Assembly: GCF_008831285.2 (NCBI RefSeq)
Contig: NC_045139.1
Span: forward strand, 33,639,706 to 33,703,705
Length of the DNA stretch: 64,000 nucleotides
DNA from: Nymphaea colorata
Lineage: Eukaryota > Streptophyta > Magnoliopsida > Nymphaeales > Nymphaeaceae
Direction: 5' to 3'
A program made the translations under genes and the position numbers. The notes under the pieces are model-generated. The model ran no database searches. It saw only the letters and a list, made by a program, of their open reading frames with translations, and was not told where the DNA came from. Positions 22,980 through 34,665 of the stretch are shown one piece after another. Each line of letters starts with the position of its first letter. Position 1 is the first letter of the stretch.

Positions 22980-24554
22980 CAATTTCACCGTGTCTTGGGA
23001 GGGAGTGCTTGCCATGTGAAGCCCATTAGTGTTGCCTCTTTTAAAAGCGCACCACTCGGCCATCGAGGATTCTTCTTCTTCTTACTTGCCCGCTTGTCTC
23101 CCTGTTAATTTTGATTTCTGTTGGGCGACAAGAGCTAGGGAATACCTCACAAACGCAGAGACAGGAGAGGTATGCATTTTATGCCTGAATATTCATTAAT
23201 CGCTCCTTTGTTTCATTTTGGTAGCTGTATTCCTGCTGGAACTGAAGTCACACGGATTTCTTGTTATGGTTAGAAACACAGGCTTTTCCATTTTGATGAG
23301 GAAATTTTTGTTGGTTGTTTTACTTATTGTTTTCCTCTTAGTCTTCTCCTTTTTTGAAGGGTCAGGAGACATTCTAAAAAGTTTTGTTCTGCTGGCTGAA
23401 TTTCGATTCTTGCGTGTTGTTTCGTTTTCTTATGGATGTTCTAAAATTAGTGCTTCTTTGGGTTACCTATGGGCTGTAGTGTGTTCTAATAGGTAAAGGC
23501 AGGCCTTTTACGTTTAGGCTGTGAGATTTTAGTGTTGATCATCATGAACTGCTGCTGCTACTAACCGGATCGTCGGATTTGCTTTTGTTTGGGTAGAATT
23601 CGGGGGTTACTCCTGAATTAATTGGATGAAGGTCTCTTTCTCTTTACTTTGTGGAAATGACATTCGTAAAAGATACGGCAAGTTGTAGGTTTCTGGTTTC
23701 CTGTTTTGATTAGCTGCTTAATTTGAAAATGGCTATTGTTGGGATCTGATATGACTTTTCGGTATATCTGCGATGCCCTCTACAATTTCAACTTACAAAC
23801 AGTCCTTGAATTCATATACAAAATGAATTGTCTATTCCCAATAACTTCTCTTGCATAATGAAATAGGCAGAGGCGGACAGTTTCCCTTTCTCCCCAATCT
23901 TGTACTAATTTTGAGTAAAGTAATATTGGTTTTCTTTCTCTTCCGTTTCCCAATTTCTGCACTGTTCAGCAAGAAATATTGGTCTATCTAGTTGTATAGG
24001 ACCAATGGAAGGCTGTTTGTACTGTTGAAATTAGCTGGTATAAATACATAATGTTGAATGGTTGTTGCAGAATGGTAAATTTCTACATTCTTAATAAACA
24101 TTTGCAGATATTCCGTGGAGCTCTGTGAGTTCCTTCATGATTAATCACCAGTTAGCGTGAATCTTGTTCATCTGTGTAATTATAATGTCTCCTTGCAAGT
24201 TATCTGCTCCTTTGCAAAATCTTTCACCATCCATAGCCAAGGAAGCAAATTTTCTGTTCTTGTAGTATTATTTTCCTTTGATATGACCATGTACCATGTC
24301 CAGGCATGTCCTTTGAGAGGATCATCATCAATTTACTAATGAATAGTTGCTAGGTTAGTGGCACTAAAGGGCTTAACTGTTTTTCAATCTTTCAATTCCT
24401 AACCATCTAAGCCATGATGTGCCATTCTAAAATCTTCTTGCACGAGACATGCATAAACAAATGAACTGATGCATTCATGCAGGTCCCAACTGCTCTGATG
24501 TGAGAAGAAAAGCTCACAGTTTCTTGATGCTAAAGTTAAAGGCATGGTGTTTTT

Positions 24555-24586
<32 letters not shown>

Positions 24587-24827
24587 AAAAGAAAAAGCAA
24601 GGAAAAAAGAATGAAAACTGCCTCATGCGTTAGGGTGTGTGTGAGAGAGAGACAGAGCATGTACGTTGCATTTGATTTGGTTTCACCATTTCTTATGATG
24701 TGCTGTAACTATTGCATTCTTGAGCATCAGATATGCTCGCATTCCTTTTGTGAATATCATGATTTTTCCTGGTATAAGTTTCTGCTGGGTAAGAGGATCA
24801 ATTTGGTGTTTTTTCCCTGTAGGTTGA
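22980..24827 (+). promoter_or_regulatory. 5' UTR and UTR intron of the EDR2_C gene
   Basis: A probable leader exon ends at a good donor near 23169-23170 (ggagag then gtatgc). The acceptor tttttccctgtag ends at 24822, five bases before the ATG. The implied UTR intron is about 1.65 kb and T-rich, with an A26 tract at about 24559-24584. Upstream of about 22980 the sequence is (GA)-rich (22928-22947). The transcription start cannot be placed from sequence alone. Confidence 0.5.
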
Positions 24828-25769
24828 ATGGAGGATTTTCAAGATGCGAATGAGCTTGACTGGATTGAAAGTGTGAAATCAGAGGGAGATGTTCCACTAC
24901 TTGAACCTGATTATTGCCCCAATGGTTGGGCCACTCCACCAGGAGATAAATTTATGGTCAGGGGACCTGAGTATTTCACTACAAAGGTTAAAATTCCGGC
25001 AGGGGATTACCTATTAAAACCATTGGGTTTTGATTGGATTAAGGGACACTCTAAGATTTGTGATGTTCTAAACAATCGAAATAGTCGTGTGGCAAAAGCA
25101 GTGGCTGATGCTGTTGCTGCTGGCGAAAATCCATTTGTTTGGGCATTCAATCTTCAGGTGCCCAGCAAAGAAAATTATAGTGCAATTGCATACTTTGTGA
25201 ATGTAGACCCTATTGAAGAAGGGTCTCTTATGGACCAATTTCTCAAGGGGGACGATGCATTTAGAAATGCTAGGCTTAAGTTGATAGCCAACATTGTTAA
25301 TGGGCCATGGCTAGTGAGAACTGCTGTTGGTGAGCAGGCCATATGCATACTGGGGCGAGCAGTTGCTTGCAAGTACTGTATTGGAGAAAATTTCATTGAA
25401 GTTGATGTTGATATTGGGGCATCAATGGTTGCAAATGCCATAGTTCATCTGGCTTTTGGTTATGTCACTAGCTTGACCGTTGATTTAGCATTTCTAATAG
25501 AGAGCCAGACCGAAACAGAGCTTCCTGAAAGGATCTTAGGAGCTGTTAGGTTCTCAGAACTGGACCCTGCTTCTGCAGGGATGTATGAACCACCATCAGA
25601 TGAAAGTGATGAGAACATGCAAGCATCTCTCGGCTCTAGATTATGGAAATCGATTGGGCAAGGCTTCTCTAATCTCCTGCATGCAGGTCCGCAGGATGGT
25701 GATGCTTTGGCAGAGGTGAATGCCAATGGCTGTGCCCAAGAAAATGGAAGTGAAGATATGCTTAAATAG
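24828..25769 (+). CDS. EDR2_C (DUF1336) domain protein, single coding exon
   Basis: A 313-residue protein with the Enhanced Disease Resistance 2 C-terminal domain over about residues 30-255. Landmarks: GWATPPGDKFMVRGPEY (33-49), LLKPLGFDW (62-70), FVWAFNLQVP (103-112), NGPWLVRTAVGEQAICILG (158-176), FIEVDVDIGAS (189-199). It lacks the PH and START domains of full EDR2, so it belongs to the short DUF1336 class of plants. The domain is associated with lipid/membrane-linked disease resistance in EDR2, but the role of the short members is not settled. The C-tail (256-313) is acidic and probably disordered. The ATG follows a splice acceptor by five bases, and the length fits the short class. Confidence 0.88.
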   Translation: MEDFQDANELDWIESVKSEGDVPLLEPDYCPNGWATPPGDKFMVRGPEYFTTKVKIPAGDYLLKPLGFDWIKGHSKICDVLNNRNSRVAKAVADAVAAGENPFVWAFNLQVPSKENYSAIAYFVNVDPIEEGSLMDQFLKGDDAFRNARLKLIANIVNGPWLVRTAVGEQAICILGRAVACKYCIGENFIEVDVDIGASMVANAIVHLAFGYVTSLTVDLAFLIESQTETELPERILGAVRFSELDPASAGMYEPPSDESDENMQASLGSRLWKSIGQGFSNLLHAGPQDGDALAEVNANGCAQENGSEDMLK

Positions 25770-27181
25770 TAAGTGTTGGGAATTGTCTTTTCCTGCATAA
25801 TTTGTTCTATAAAAGCTTTAACATAGTATTTGGCGTGCATACCTGTACTTAGGAGTATGGGTATCTTATATTGGAATGTGTATGTGTTACTAGATTTGCG
25901 TGATTGCATATGTAATGCATGCTTGCACTGCATGGATGCACGAGTATCTCAGCCAGTATTTTTCAAGATATGGTAAATGGTAGTTGCACTTTTCACCTTG
26001 AACTTTTAGTATCGTCCACTCCCTGTAAGAGGGTTATTTTTGTTTAAGGCAGCTTTACACTGGAAATAAGCCCTAGACTGTATTCTGAAGAGAGGATGGT
26101 TGTTCGTGGGAACTTTGGCATTTAGTATCTTGTTCCCTTCAAAATCCTGCCATGCTGCCTAAGATTACATCTTTGCTTCTGTTTCCTGGTTTCAATCTGA
26201 ATCTGGTAGTTGTTTAAATAGCATGCATACCGTGTTGCTTGATTGGGCTGATATCACTTGTTGACTTCCTGCAACTCATGCAGAAAAAACTCATTCCTTG
26301 CTGGCATGCTTTCTCCTGTCCCAATGTGGGAACTGAAGCTGCATATCCCTTGCTGAACATGGATTAAATCTAGTAAAGAAGGGAAGTTCGCAGTTGGACG
26401 CACCTCCCCATTACTTTGAAATTTGAATCCACATTGTTAGGTTACTCGTAGATTGTTGCTGCATTTTATTTGTTGAATTGATTAGACATGTAATATGCAA
26501 CCAAAGGCTTTCTTTTTGTAAGCTGCGGTGCAATTCGTAAATTACTGGCTGCTCTGCTGTATATGATGAATACAAGGTGAATTCTGAATATGTATCACTG
26601 TACCATAAATCTAGCTTGTTACGTTCCGAATAATAGGATTGTTTAGACACCATTTGTAGACAGATTAAGTGGAAAGATTGTATTGCGAGATTGGTGTTTC
26701 AGTCTGTATATATGCTGATTTCCTGGTATATCTTGTAAAGCTTTTCTATTTTGCCGCTTTCTTCTGCATGCAACTGATCGTGTTGCAACTGTAGTAAATG
26801 GTAAATAGCACGGTTTTACTGTGCGCACGATTCTCTCAAAATCTGTAGCATCTCGACTTTGGAAAAGTAGCGGAGATCAGGCGACTGACTGGCTAAAAAT
26901 GCCCATTGGTCACGGTCTGGATCCTACATGATTTTTCAACTCCTTTTTTCGAAAGAAAACTACTGGGTAGCTTAAATCAGGGAGCAGAGGAGAGAAAGGT
27001 TGGAGAGAGGAGAAAACACTACACGCAGAAGCAACTCGACGTTTGAGTGAGGGAGCAGAAAAAAAGGTGATGCGTGGAAGTAACGTGACGCACAGAGCGT
27101 GACGACGACCCTTCAATGGAAAATGAAGAAATGATGATAGCGGCAGCTGGCAATCCTCCATAGGAATAAGGGGAAGACACC
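25770..27181. other. 3' flank of the EDR2_C gene, no further gene seen
   Basis: The first several hundred bases probably hold the 3' UTR (AT-rich with many short T runs). Nothing else is recognisable. From about 26990 the base composition turns GA-rich ahead of the ORF at 27182. Confidence 0.4.
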
Positions 27182-27517
27182 ATGGCGACGGAAGCAGAGA
27201 AAGAGAGCGGTAAGGCGCCAATTAAGGAACAGGAGAGAAAGCTATTCATTGTTATGTTTAAAGAATTTCACCATCACGAAAAAAAATTACGATCGAGCAG
27301 CAACTTTGTTTTTGTTCTACCGGAAGAAATATTTAAAGATGTTAAAAAAAAAAAACAACCGCTGCCTATCGATTTAATTGAGTCATTAGTGGAACAGAAA
27401 AAAAAAGAGTTGCAATTCCAAACTTGGTTTTTACACTTGCAATATCTTCTGCATGTGCCCAAATCTCCAGGGGAAGAGAGAGAGAGAGAGAGAGAGAGAG
27501 GAGATTTGTGGTTTTAA
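27182..27517 (+). CDS. Hypothetical lysine-rich ORF (111 residues), uncertain
   Basis: The ATG lies in a favourable context (caccATGGCG) after a GA-rich, leader-like stretch. The product is charged and lysine-rich (residues 1-90), and the end is low-complexity because the frame runs into a (GA)n microsatellite at about 27475-27500. No family recognised. It could be the 5' remnant of a gene whose rest is lost, or chance; the loss of any plausible coding sequence after the microsatellite argues for a fragment. Confidence 0.25.
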   Translation: MATEAEKESGKAPIKEQERKLFIVMFKEFHHHEKKLRSSSNFVFVLPEEIFKDVKKKKQPLPIDLIESLVEQKKKELQFQTWFLHLQYLLHVPKSPGEERERERERGDLWF

Positions 27518-28594
27518 TCATAGTGAAAAATAGAAAAGTACATATATTGGAGCAAAATGAGTTTACTCCAATTTTAAAAGAAATTAACAAGGAAGTCAAA
27601 CAAATTATAAGGAAAACTCTAAGTTGACATCACAAATGTAGGCCCCTGTTCAAACCAGTCAATTTTCTCATGTCTTGAAGAAGTTTGGGCTGGTCACTTT
27701 GCCCCACCTCTCCCCTTCCTTTTCTGGTAATGGGGTAAACATTGTACTAGCTGACACTCATTGGGATTTGTAGATGCGGCACTACACTTGGACGCAAACG
27801 CAAAGAAAGAGGAGAGGAGGGTGGGGGCTTCAGCTCTCAATGAGGCGATGGGATATTCCTCCCGCTCACCGAAACTTTTTTTTTTTTAGTACATATTTTC
27901 ATGACAAATCCTCTTTACTAACTAACCATGATTTATGATTTTATTAGTAATGACAGCCTTTTTACTTCAAAGATGACATCTATTGTTCTCTTGAGTACAC
28001 TAGTGGCAGTGGGAGCAGATGTATGGTCTAGTTGTTGAGTAACCCAAGTCCCAAACAGATGGTGAATCTCAACTAGAGCTTACTCTTGGCTGCCTTATTG
28101 TCCCAATGTGCAGTCTAGGGCTTTTATCAGATCTAGTTTTTGATAGAAAGTTTCAGGATCATCAACCTCAACAACTATTTAATGAATATCTCTGCCTTAT
28201 CATGCAAGGGAGTTGGGCTTAAGATCTTCAAAATGAACCATGTTGGAGTTCATCACCTGGGTTGTGGGGTGTGTTTCTTGGATGAACTAGTAGAAATCTG
28301 TCCAAACACTGCCTTGCTTAAAGAAGGAAAAAATCAAATTACAACAACTATGGGAAAAGGCTAGTACCTCATGTGCAAGCCTACGCGAGTATAGGCCGCA
28401 GAGTAGGGATACTAGCCTCGGGGTTTTACACCATCAGAATAAGCGGCAAAGTTCCTTGACTCGGACACAATTTCTTCGGGACCGAAACCACAAACAAAAT
28501 GGTCAACTTGTGAAAAACATGGGATGGTTATTGGGCTTCAACTTGGGTTAGAAAAGTTGTATATATATATATATATTTCCGTAATGTTCACTAT

Positions 28595-28672
<78 letters not shown>

Positions 28673-31293
28673 AGACCCTTTAATGTTTTTTTGCTAAAAA
28701 AATTATTTTAAATAAAATATAAACATCCTAATATATTTATAAAAACTATTTTAATATAAAAAATGCTTTAAATCAAGTTGTTTTTGTGAAAATTGTTGAA
28801 TTTTCTATTATGAAAATGTTGATGCTATAAGAGCCAATCGTTTCGGTTTATTATAAAAACACTATTAAAACCCAAAAAATGATCAACTTAACCTATATTT
28901 TGCATCGACCTATCCTTAAGATCATATTGGTAAAGAGAGAGAGTGAAAGTATTTTCCTAGAAGGGAAGAAGATGCTTTCATTTTACTTGGCTCTCTTGAG
29001 TAGAATAAAAAAATGAATGAACTTCTTTCAAGAAAAAGAAAAGGACACATAAGCGTAATGCAATCCATAGAATTGCTGACGCCTTTAAGAAACTACTTAC
29101 TTCGAAGGTGCAGAGGGCATGGTTGGGAGGTGCATGGTTGGACCCGTGAGGACTCTTTCCCTTGGACTTAGTTGATAAAAAAGAATTACTTAAGTTGAGG
29201 AAACAGGCATGAATCATGCGTCGTGATGGTGAGCACTAGTATAGGCAGGACTGCTATCTGCATAAGTGCGTAGGAAATGCTTTTGTTCCAACTGAAGAAA
29301 CTGAATTTCCTTTGTATCTAGAATCATGAGAATGTGAGATAAGTTGCATCCATGGAGATGAGTTGCAAACCATTGATGAAGGCGGTTCTATTCAGACTTG
29401 CCGGCTTGGGGATCAGTGCCTAATGAAATTGGAAGTCTTTCACACGCCTGGACGGCGTCAGGAAGCTTTGCAAGATGAGTCTCCAAAAGGATTCAGAATT
29501 TGATATCATTTTTGGATTGGTAAAAAAATTATTCTTATATTTGAAAATTTAAACTGACCAAAAAGGCAACAGAAGTCAGAAGCTAAAGAATTAAGAAAAA
29601 ACGGAACATGAAAAAAATAATAAGTCATGAGACTATAACACATTGCACACTTGTTTTGGGGAGGCGTATCAATTTGATGTTGCATTGATTCGATTCGAAT
29701 CAAGTCAACTCAGCCGATGACATATGAACTGGCACAGTAGGCCTTGGTTGTCATTTGTGGGCAACCATGGTTCGGATTTGGACCATATAGGTGGGTAACT
29801 CCTGCAAGCCGATGCTGTAGATGCACAATCCATACACTGAAGTGGTTCTACCAGTGCTCCAAAAGAGGGTCAAAACCAGGCTCAGTTTTTGGGTCCAATT
29901 TTCCTATCAAACACGTTGGGAAGAGAAAAAAAAGTTCAGTAATGCGCACATAAAGTTAAAGATTTACTCCTTTTTCTTGGCAACACATCAACGGGGAATA
30001 AGGATTGCAGCGTGGTCATTAGATTCTAACCTTTAATAATCCTGTGACCAGTGCCTTTTCTTTTGTGCCTTCTTATAGTGCGAAGCAAAAGTAGCAACAA
30101 GTTAGTTTTTGCATATTGGTGAACTTGTCACGGACACCTTGGCGTTCAAAGAAGACAACTCTGTTGACGCAAGAGAACTTGAAAATCCTCATTGTCCGCA
30201 GTTTCAGCTTTACATTGATGCACCACAAACTGTAACAGGTACGCAGTTGAGGCTGCTCATGGCATCATTGACATATCGATTTCAGCTTCCTTGAGGGACT
30301 GACTGGAAACTAGACGAAGCTCCATCAAGTAATCTTGCTTGAACTTCATAATCAGAAGTCCCATATTGCATAAAGCTGCTGCATCCTGAACTGAGTACTA
30401 CCTCTTCATTGCCAATGGTTGTAGCATAGCAAAAAGTACCGACAATACCCACTCCTTTAGTAAGCAAGAAATGTGTGGTCTGGATGGTGTTTCACCTTCA
30501 CGAAATCATTGGCCAGGTATAAATGCAACAAAGAGAAAGAGCCACTACAAGGGTTAAATAGAAAACAAAAATATATGTCTCCTCAAAATTTCCTTTGAGA
30601 ACGTTTCTGGTGTGATCAGATCACTTATATGGTTGACACTTGGCAACCCTGTCATCCTTATCGCTTCAACCACGTTCTCTTAAGAGATGGTCATCCCAAT
30701 TCAAGAAGCATATGGGTTCCCTTTTAATAAAGAGGCATCCTGAAATCCATTAATGTAGTCACTCTCACGTGCACAACACACACAATCATACATATACATA
30801 CCTGACTTAAAGAAGAGGGAGTAAAAACTTGACACCACCATGAACACACCTTGCCATACGTTTGCCAATTTACCAACAGCAGATTCAAGCTTTTGAACAA
30901 TTGCAGAGCATCTACATTTAAAATATGAACTGTATCTGCATGACATTTTCTTCTAAAGAGATGTACGTTTGGTGGTAAGCTTAGAGTGGTGCTAGAAACA
31001 AATAGGAATAATGAGGAAAAGAAGGTAGAATAAATAAAATGTGTTCTTTACAATATCAAGGAACATCGTGAAATTTTATTTAGTCATATGATCAAAGAAA
31101 CTGGTCATCAAACTGACTTTTCACTAGCTTTAAGAGTTGATGTACTACAATGTAACTCGAAAGCTGAAGCCATCTTTGTGACATTATGCGTTAAACAGGG
31201 CCGAGCACATATCTGGACGATTACCTTTTCTCACAGCAAATACTCCAGTTGAGCATTCTTTAACCAATCATTTATGCAATTTCAAGTTAAATG
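27518..31293. other. AT-rich spacer with microsatellites
   Basis: No supported gene. (TA)n tracts lie at 28558-28577 and 28600-28671. Short ORFs here have no domain content. The part just below 31294 should contain the 3' UTR of the rhomboid gene on the minus strand. Confidence 0.45.
28600..28671. repeat. (TA)n microsatellite
   Basis: About 36 uninterrupted TA units; a shorter tract lies at 28558-28577. Confidence 0.95.
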
Positions 31294-32109
31294 CTAGACA
31301 AGTTCAGAAGCTCCAAAAGGTAGTGCATTCATCTGCAATGTTCTGCCATTTCCTGCTGCAGGAAACCCAATGGTAGGCAACGTGGAGTCTGATACATGTT
31401 CTATCTCGATAAAGGAAATGTCGATGGTACCGGTCTGCTTCAAACTGAATACAAACACTAAGATAATCCACCCAAGTATGGAAACCGCCCAATAATTATT
31501 CATCCCATGTATTAGACCCCATGCAATTGAATAACCAACAATAATCCCAGACAAATGACCAATAAAACTCGCTTGCGGAACAATGATTGATGTGAAGATG
31601 AGAGATTCAAAAGGAGCAAAGCTGATCGGAAGAGAGAGGAATCCAAAAAGATTCAACTTCGAAGACGGCTGCTTCACTGCAAGTATAGTCATCCAACCGA
31701 AGACCACACATGAATACCCAACTGCAGTCACTCGCCTGAAATATTCAAGCTTGAACTTTTGAATCAGGACATGATATAACAACAGAACCAGCACCCCTGA
31801 CAACACAACCAAAACCAATGTGTACTGCAAGTAGAACTCCACCCCAAGGCCAATGTGACCCAATTTTTCAATCACTCCAAGGCTCCAAAGAGCGCTCATA
31901 TTAAACACCAAATGAATCACGCTAATATGGGAGAAGGCTGAAGTTATGAGCCTCCAGTGATGCCCATCAAGTGCTGCTTCATAGCTCAGACCAACATTAG
32001 AGTATCCAACATTCTTCTTCTGTATATAGAACCAAATTGCGCTGCATAGCCCTATAATGCAACTGGTTGCAGGCTTTTCCAATACCTCAAACACAAGAGG
32101 CCGCCCCAT
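31294..32109 (-). CDS. RBL13: Rhomboid-like intramembrane protease, RBL13 type
   Basis: A 271-residue polytopic membrane protein matching the plant RBL13 class in length and sequence. The H-x4-H-x3-N signature (H61, H66, N70) sits in the second helix. The catalytic serine is S133 in [10 protein letters not shown], and the partner histidine is H185 in [13 protein letters not shown]. About six transmembrane helices are visible: about 12-30, 58-80, 93-115, 126-146, 165-198 and 206-223. The serine motif is GYSC where active rhomboids usually have GxSG; as I recall it, the RBL13 family shares this, so it is not a local mutation, but it leaves proteolytic activity in doubt. The start ATG at 32109 gives the expected N-terminus (MGRPL). 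The C-tail from about 230 is soluble. Confidence 0.88.
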   Translation of the reverse strand: MGRPLVFEVLEKPATSCIIGLCSAIWFYIQKKNVGYSNVGLSYEAALDGHHWRLITSAFSHISVIHLVFNMSALWSLGVIEKLGHIGLGVEFYLQYTLVLVVLSGVLVLLLYHVLIQKFKLEYFRRVTAVGYSCVVFGWMTILAVKQPSSKLNLFGFLSLPISFAPFESLIFTSIIVPQASFIGHLSGIIVGYSIAWGLIHGMNNYWAVSILGWIILVFVFSLKQTGTIDISFIEIEHVSDSTLPTIGFPAAGNGRTLQMNALPFGASELV

Positions 32110-32115
32110 TACAAC

Positions 32116-33000
32116 TTAGAAGATGTCAATACCGAATGATATAATTCAGATTAAAAGAATCGCAAACATCTGAACACCTTTGTGAGATCTCTTAACTGGC
32201 ACGAATAAAGACTACAACCCACATATCTGATCAACCATCGACTCTTGTAGATATCAAAACCTGTCTGGTAACAGAATCAGCAGCACTAAAGACTCATCTG
32301 GTCAACTCGACCAATCTTGCTACCAAATTCAAGATGAATAAACCCAAAATAGAAGACGTAACAAGTTGGGCATAAAATTGCTCCTTTCAGGAAACTAATT
32401 TCCCCCCATCCAACTCTCGTACAACAAAACGATCTCAAAGAAGCCAACTCAGAACGGGAAAATCAGAGCTTCCAAATGACAACTATGTCTCTACAATCGC
32501 TATAGAGGCGCGTGATCGACAACCATACAGGCACGAAGAACCAAAACGCTGATCGCCTCTTCAATCGATCACGAACCTCTGCATCGTTCACTTGTCACCA
32601 ACTGACCCACTCAAAACTGAAGGATTCCTATCCGAAAAAACATCCACGTCATAAATCACCGGCTCCTCGGAATGGCAGGATACCTAAAGAGCAAACTACC
32701 AATCTTGAGCAAAAAGATCAATCAATTATAGCAGAAAATAAGAGAATAATACTAAAAGGACGCCACTGCCTGGGCTGACTGCATGCGGGGCAGCAGAAAA
32801 TTGGAAAGAAACCATTGCATTGAAAATAAAAATTTAGGGTTCAAGACAGTCATCTGTCTTCTGGGTAACAGAAAATTAGGGCTTTTAGGGATCGGAAAGG
32901 AACAACTGAGTGGGTTTAGTGAATTTATACCTGAAAGGGATTCAATTCTTCGGAGTGAGACGGCCTGAATTCAAAAACACTCAGAGGTTTGCCCTAGATT
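32116..33000 (-). promoter_or_regulatory. Probable 5' UTR and UTR intron of RBL13
   Basis: On the minus strand a strong donor (ccctttcag then gtataaat) lies with its GT at 32930-32929, and an acceptor-like cttctaag lies just upstream of the ATG. This suggests a leader exon from about 33000 to 32931 and a UTR intron of about 0.8 kb. The placement is by splice-signal reading only. Confidence 0.4.
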
Positions 33001-34099
33001 TCTGGGTGCCCAACACTCCCAAGCTTTGTATTTTCTCGATTTCTAGACTGCCGTAATGTGGATCTGGATCTACCACCTTCCAGTTCCAACTAGTTGAGAA
33101 CGGGTGCGACTGTGAACCGCAATTGTAATACATTGAAACTCAAGGTCAGAAATCCGATCTCTACAGAATCAAATGATAAGATCCAAATATCGGATGTGGC
33201 CCGCCGGCAGTCTGGCACCCACATCCCATGTGGGCGGGTAGATATGCTTGATTATGGATCCAGATCTAGTCCCAAATTATGCGGGCGTGGCAAATAAATT
33301 AGGATCTGATTACTAATCGAATGTTAATGTGCATATTTGAATCCAAATGGGGACAAGGATCCGACCAATTTACATGTAAATGTTGGATTTTTAAGCTTAC
33401 AAGGAACTAAGATATGATCAGCCTCGAATATCAGATCCGAAGTAAACAGTTGCCCCATTGGAGTTGTGTTTGATAGCCTCCAATCCGAGGTTGATCTGAA
33501 ATCCCCACAAATCACTTTTTATGTAAATATCAAATCAATCATCCTAGTTGTCCTTACGTGACTGTTCGCAATAGTCATAGCATGTTATCATTCAATATAT
33601 TTGCCTTACATTACATCATTAACATAGTCAAATTTTTTTTTTCGATGGGGGCACTCATTCAATTTAATTTGTTTGGGGTACTTATAAATATATCAAAATA
33701 TTGACATATATATATTAAACTAATTTTGTAAAGATGTTGTGGGCAACTGCCCACACCAGTTGTGGCTCCACAAATGCCTGACATTTGGAATAGATACATG
33801 AAATAGTAACATATTATTACTATTGCGAAACCATGCCCTACGATATATATAACTCATGTTTGTTACCATATGTCTTAAGTTTATGGTCGTTGAGTAAGCA
33901 CATTCCTAGCCTATATCACCCAATACTCAACTAGAATACGAGTTGGTTGGTGTTCCTTTTGACATGTCCCCAAAGTAAATTCTTTCTATCCTCAATAAGG
34001 ATTGCTTGCAGTTAATGATGTGAACAAATCCAATATAACCAATTACTGATTTTGAAATTATTTAGTTAGATAGATTTGGTAAAAGAGTCTAGGTCCCAT
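33001..34099. other. Spacer between RBL13 and the decayed Copia
   Basis: No gene is seen. It contains a scrap with ggatccgacc and gaatccaaat motifs similar to the 18910-19341 MITE (about 33160-33500), and a piece with GTGGGCAACTGCCCACACC (about 33746-33764) that recurs near 55265. Confidence 0.4.
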
Positions 34100-34660
34100 T
34101 GTTGGAGCAATAATGGTCACAGCGTAAGATGCAAGCCGTCGCCTGCACAGTAAGTTCACCAGCGGCTCTTATGTTCAAGTGAAGAAGCAACAAGAGTTCC
34201 TTGTGGAAAACAGCATAGCAAGAGGAAGAGAAAGAAGAACAAGTCAGATTTAGGGGTTTCCTTCTAAGGGTCTCCTCTTAATCCTCTACTAGAGATGAAC
34301 CAAACATTAAGTATTGCCAAGTATAAATAGTCAGCCCCTTAGGTTTTCCCTAAATCCGAACAACGGTTAGCATGAGAGATTTTTTTAGGAGAAGGTTGAG
34401 ATGAAGATGAACTTATCTTGTGAGAAGTTTTTGAGTTAATCTCGTAACTGCAAGGCAGTTACAAGACATCCAGATAGAGCTCAATGGCCACTATCCAACA
34501 TCTCCCAATTGACCATGAGACCGTCGATTTGCTTCCACTATATGTGGGTTTTCTTCATTTAACTAGTTACATGGTTTTCCATAATTGGTTTATCCATCGT
34601 AACTTAAACTTTATCCAAGGTTTATAGCAAGGTTTTTCATTCAATGGTTTTTCTTTCACA
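34100..34660 (-). repeat. Candidate 3' LTR of the decayed Copia
   Basis: Starts tgttggagc and ends tttcaca on the plus strand. It abuts the polyprotein end with a short purine run (gaaagg) between. There is no second copy to confirm the borders. Confidence 0.4.
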
Positions 34661-34665
34661 ACCTT

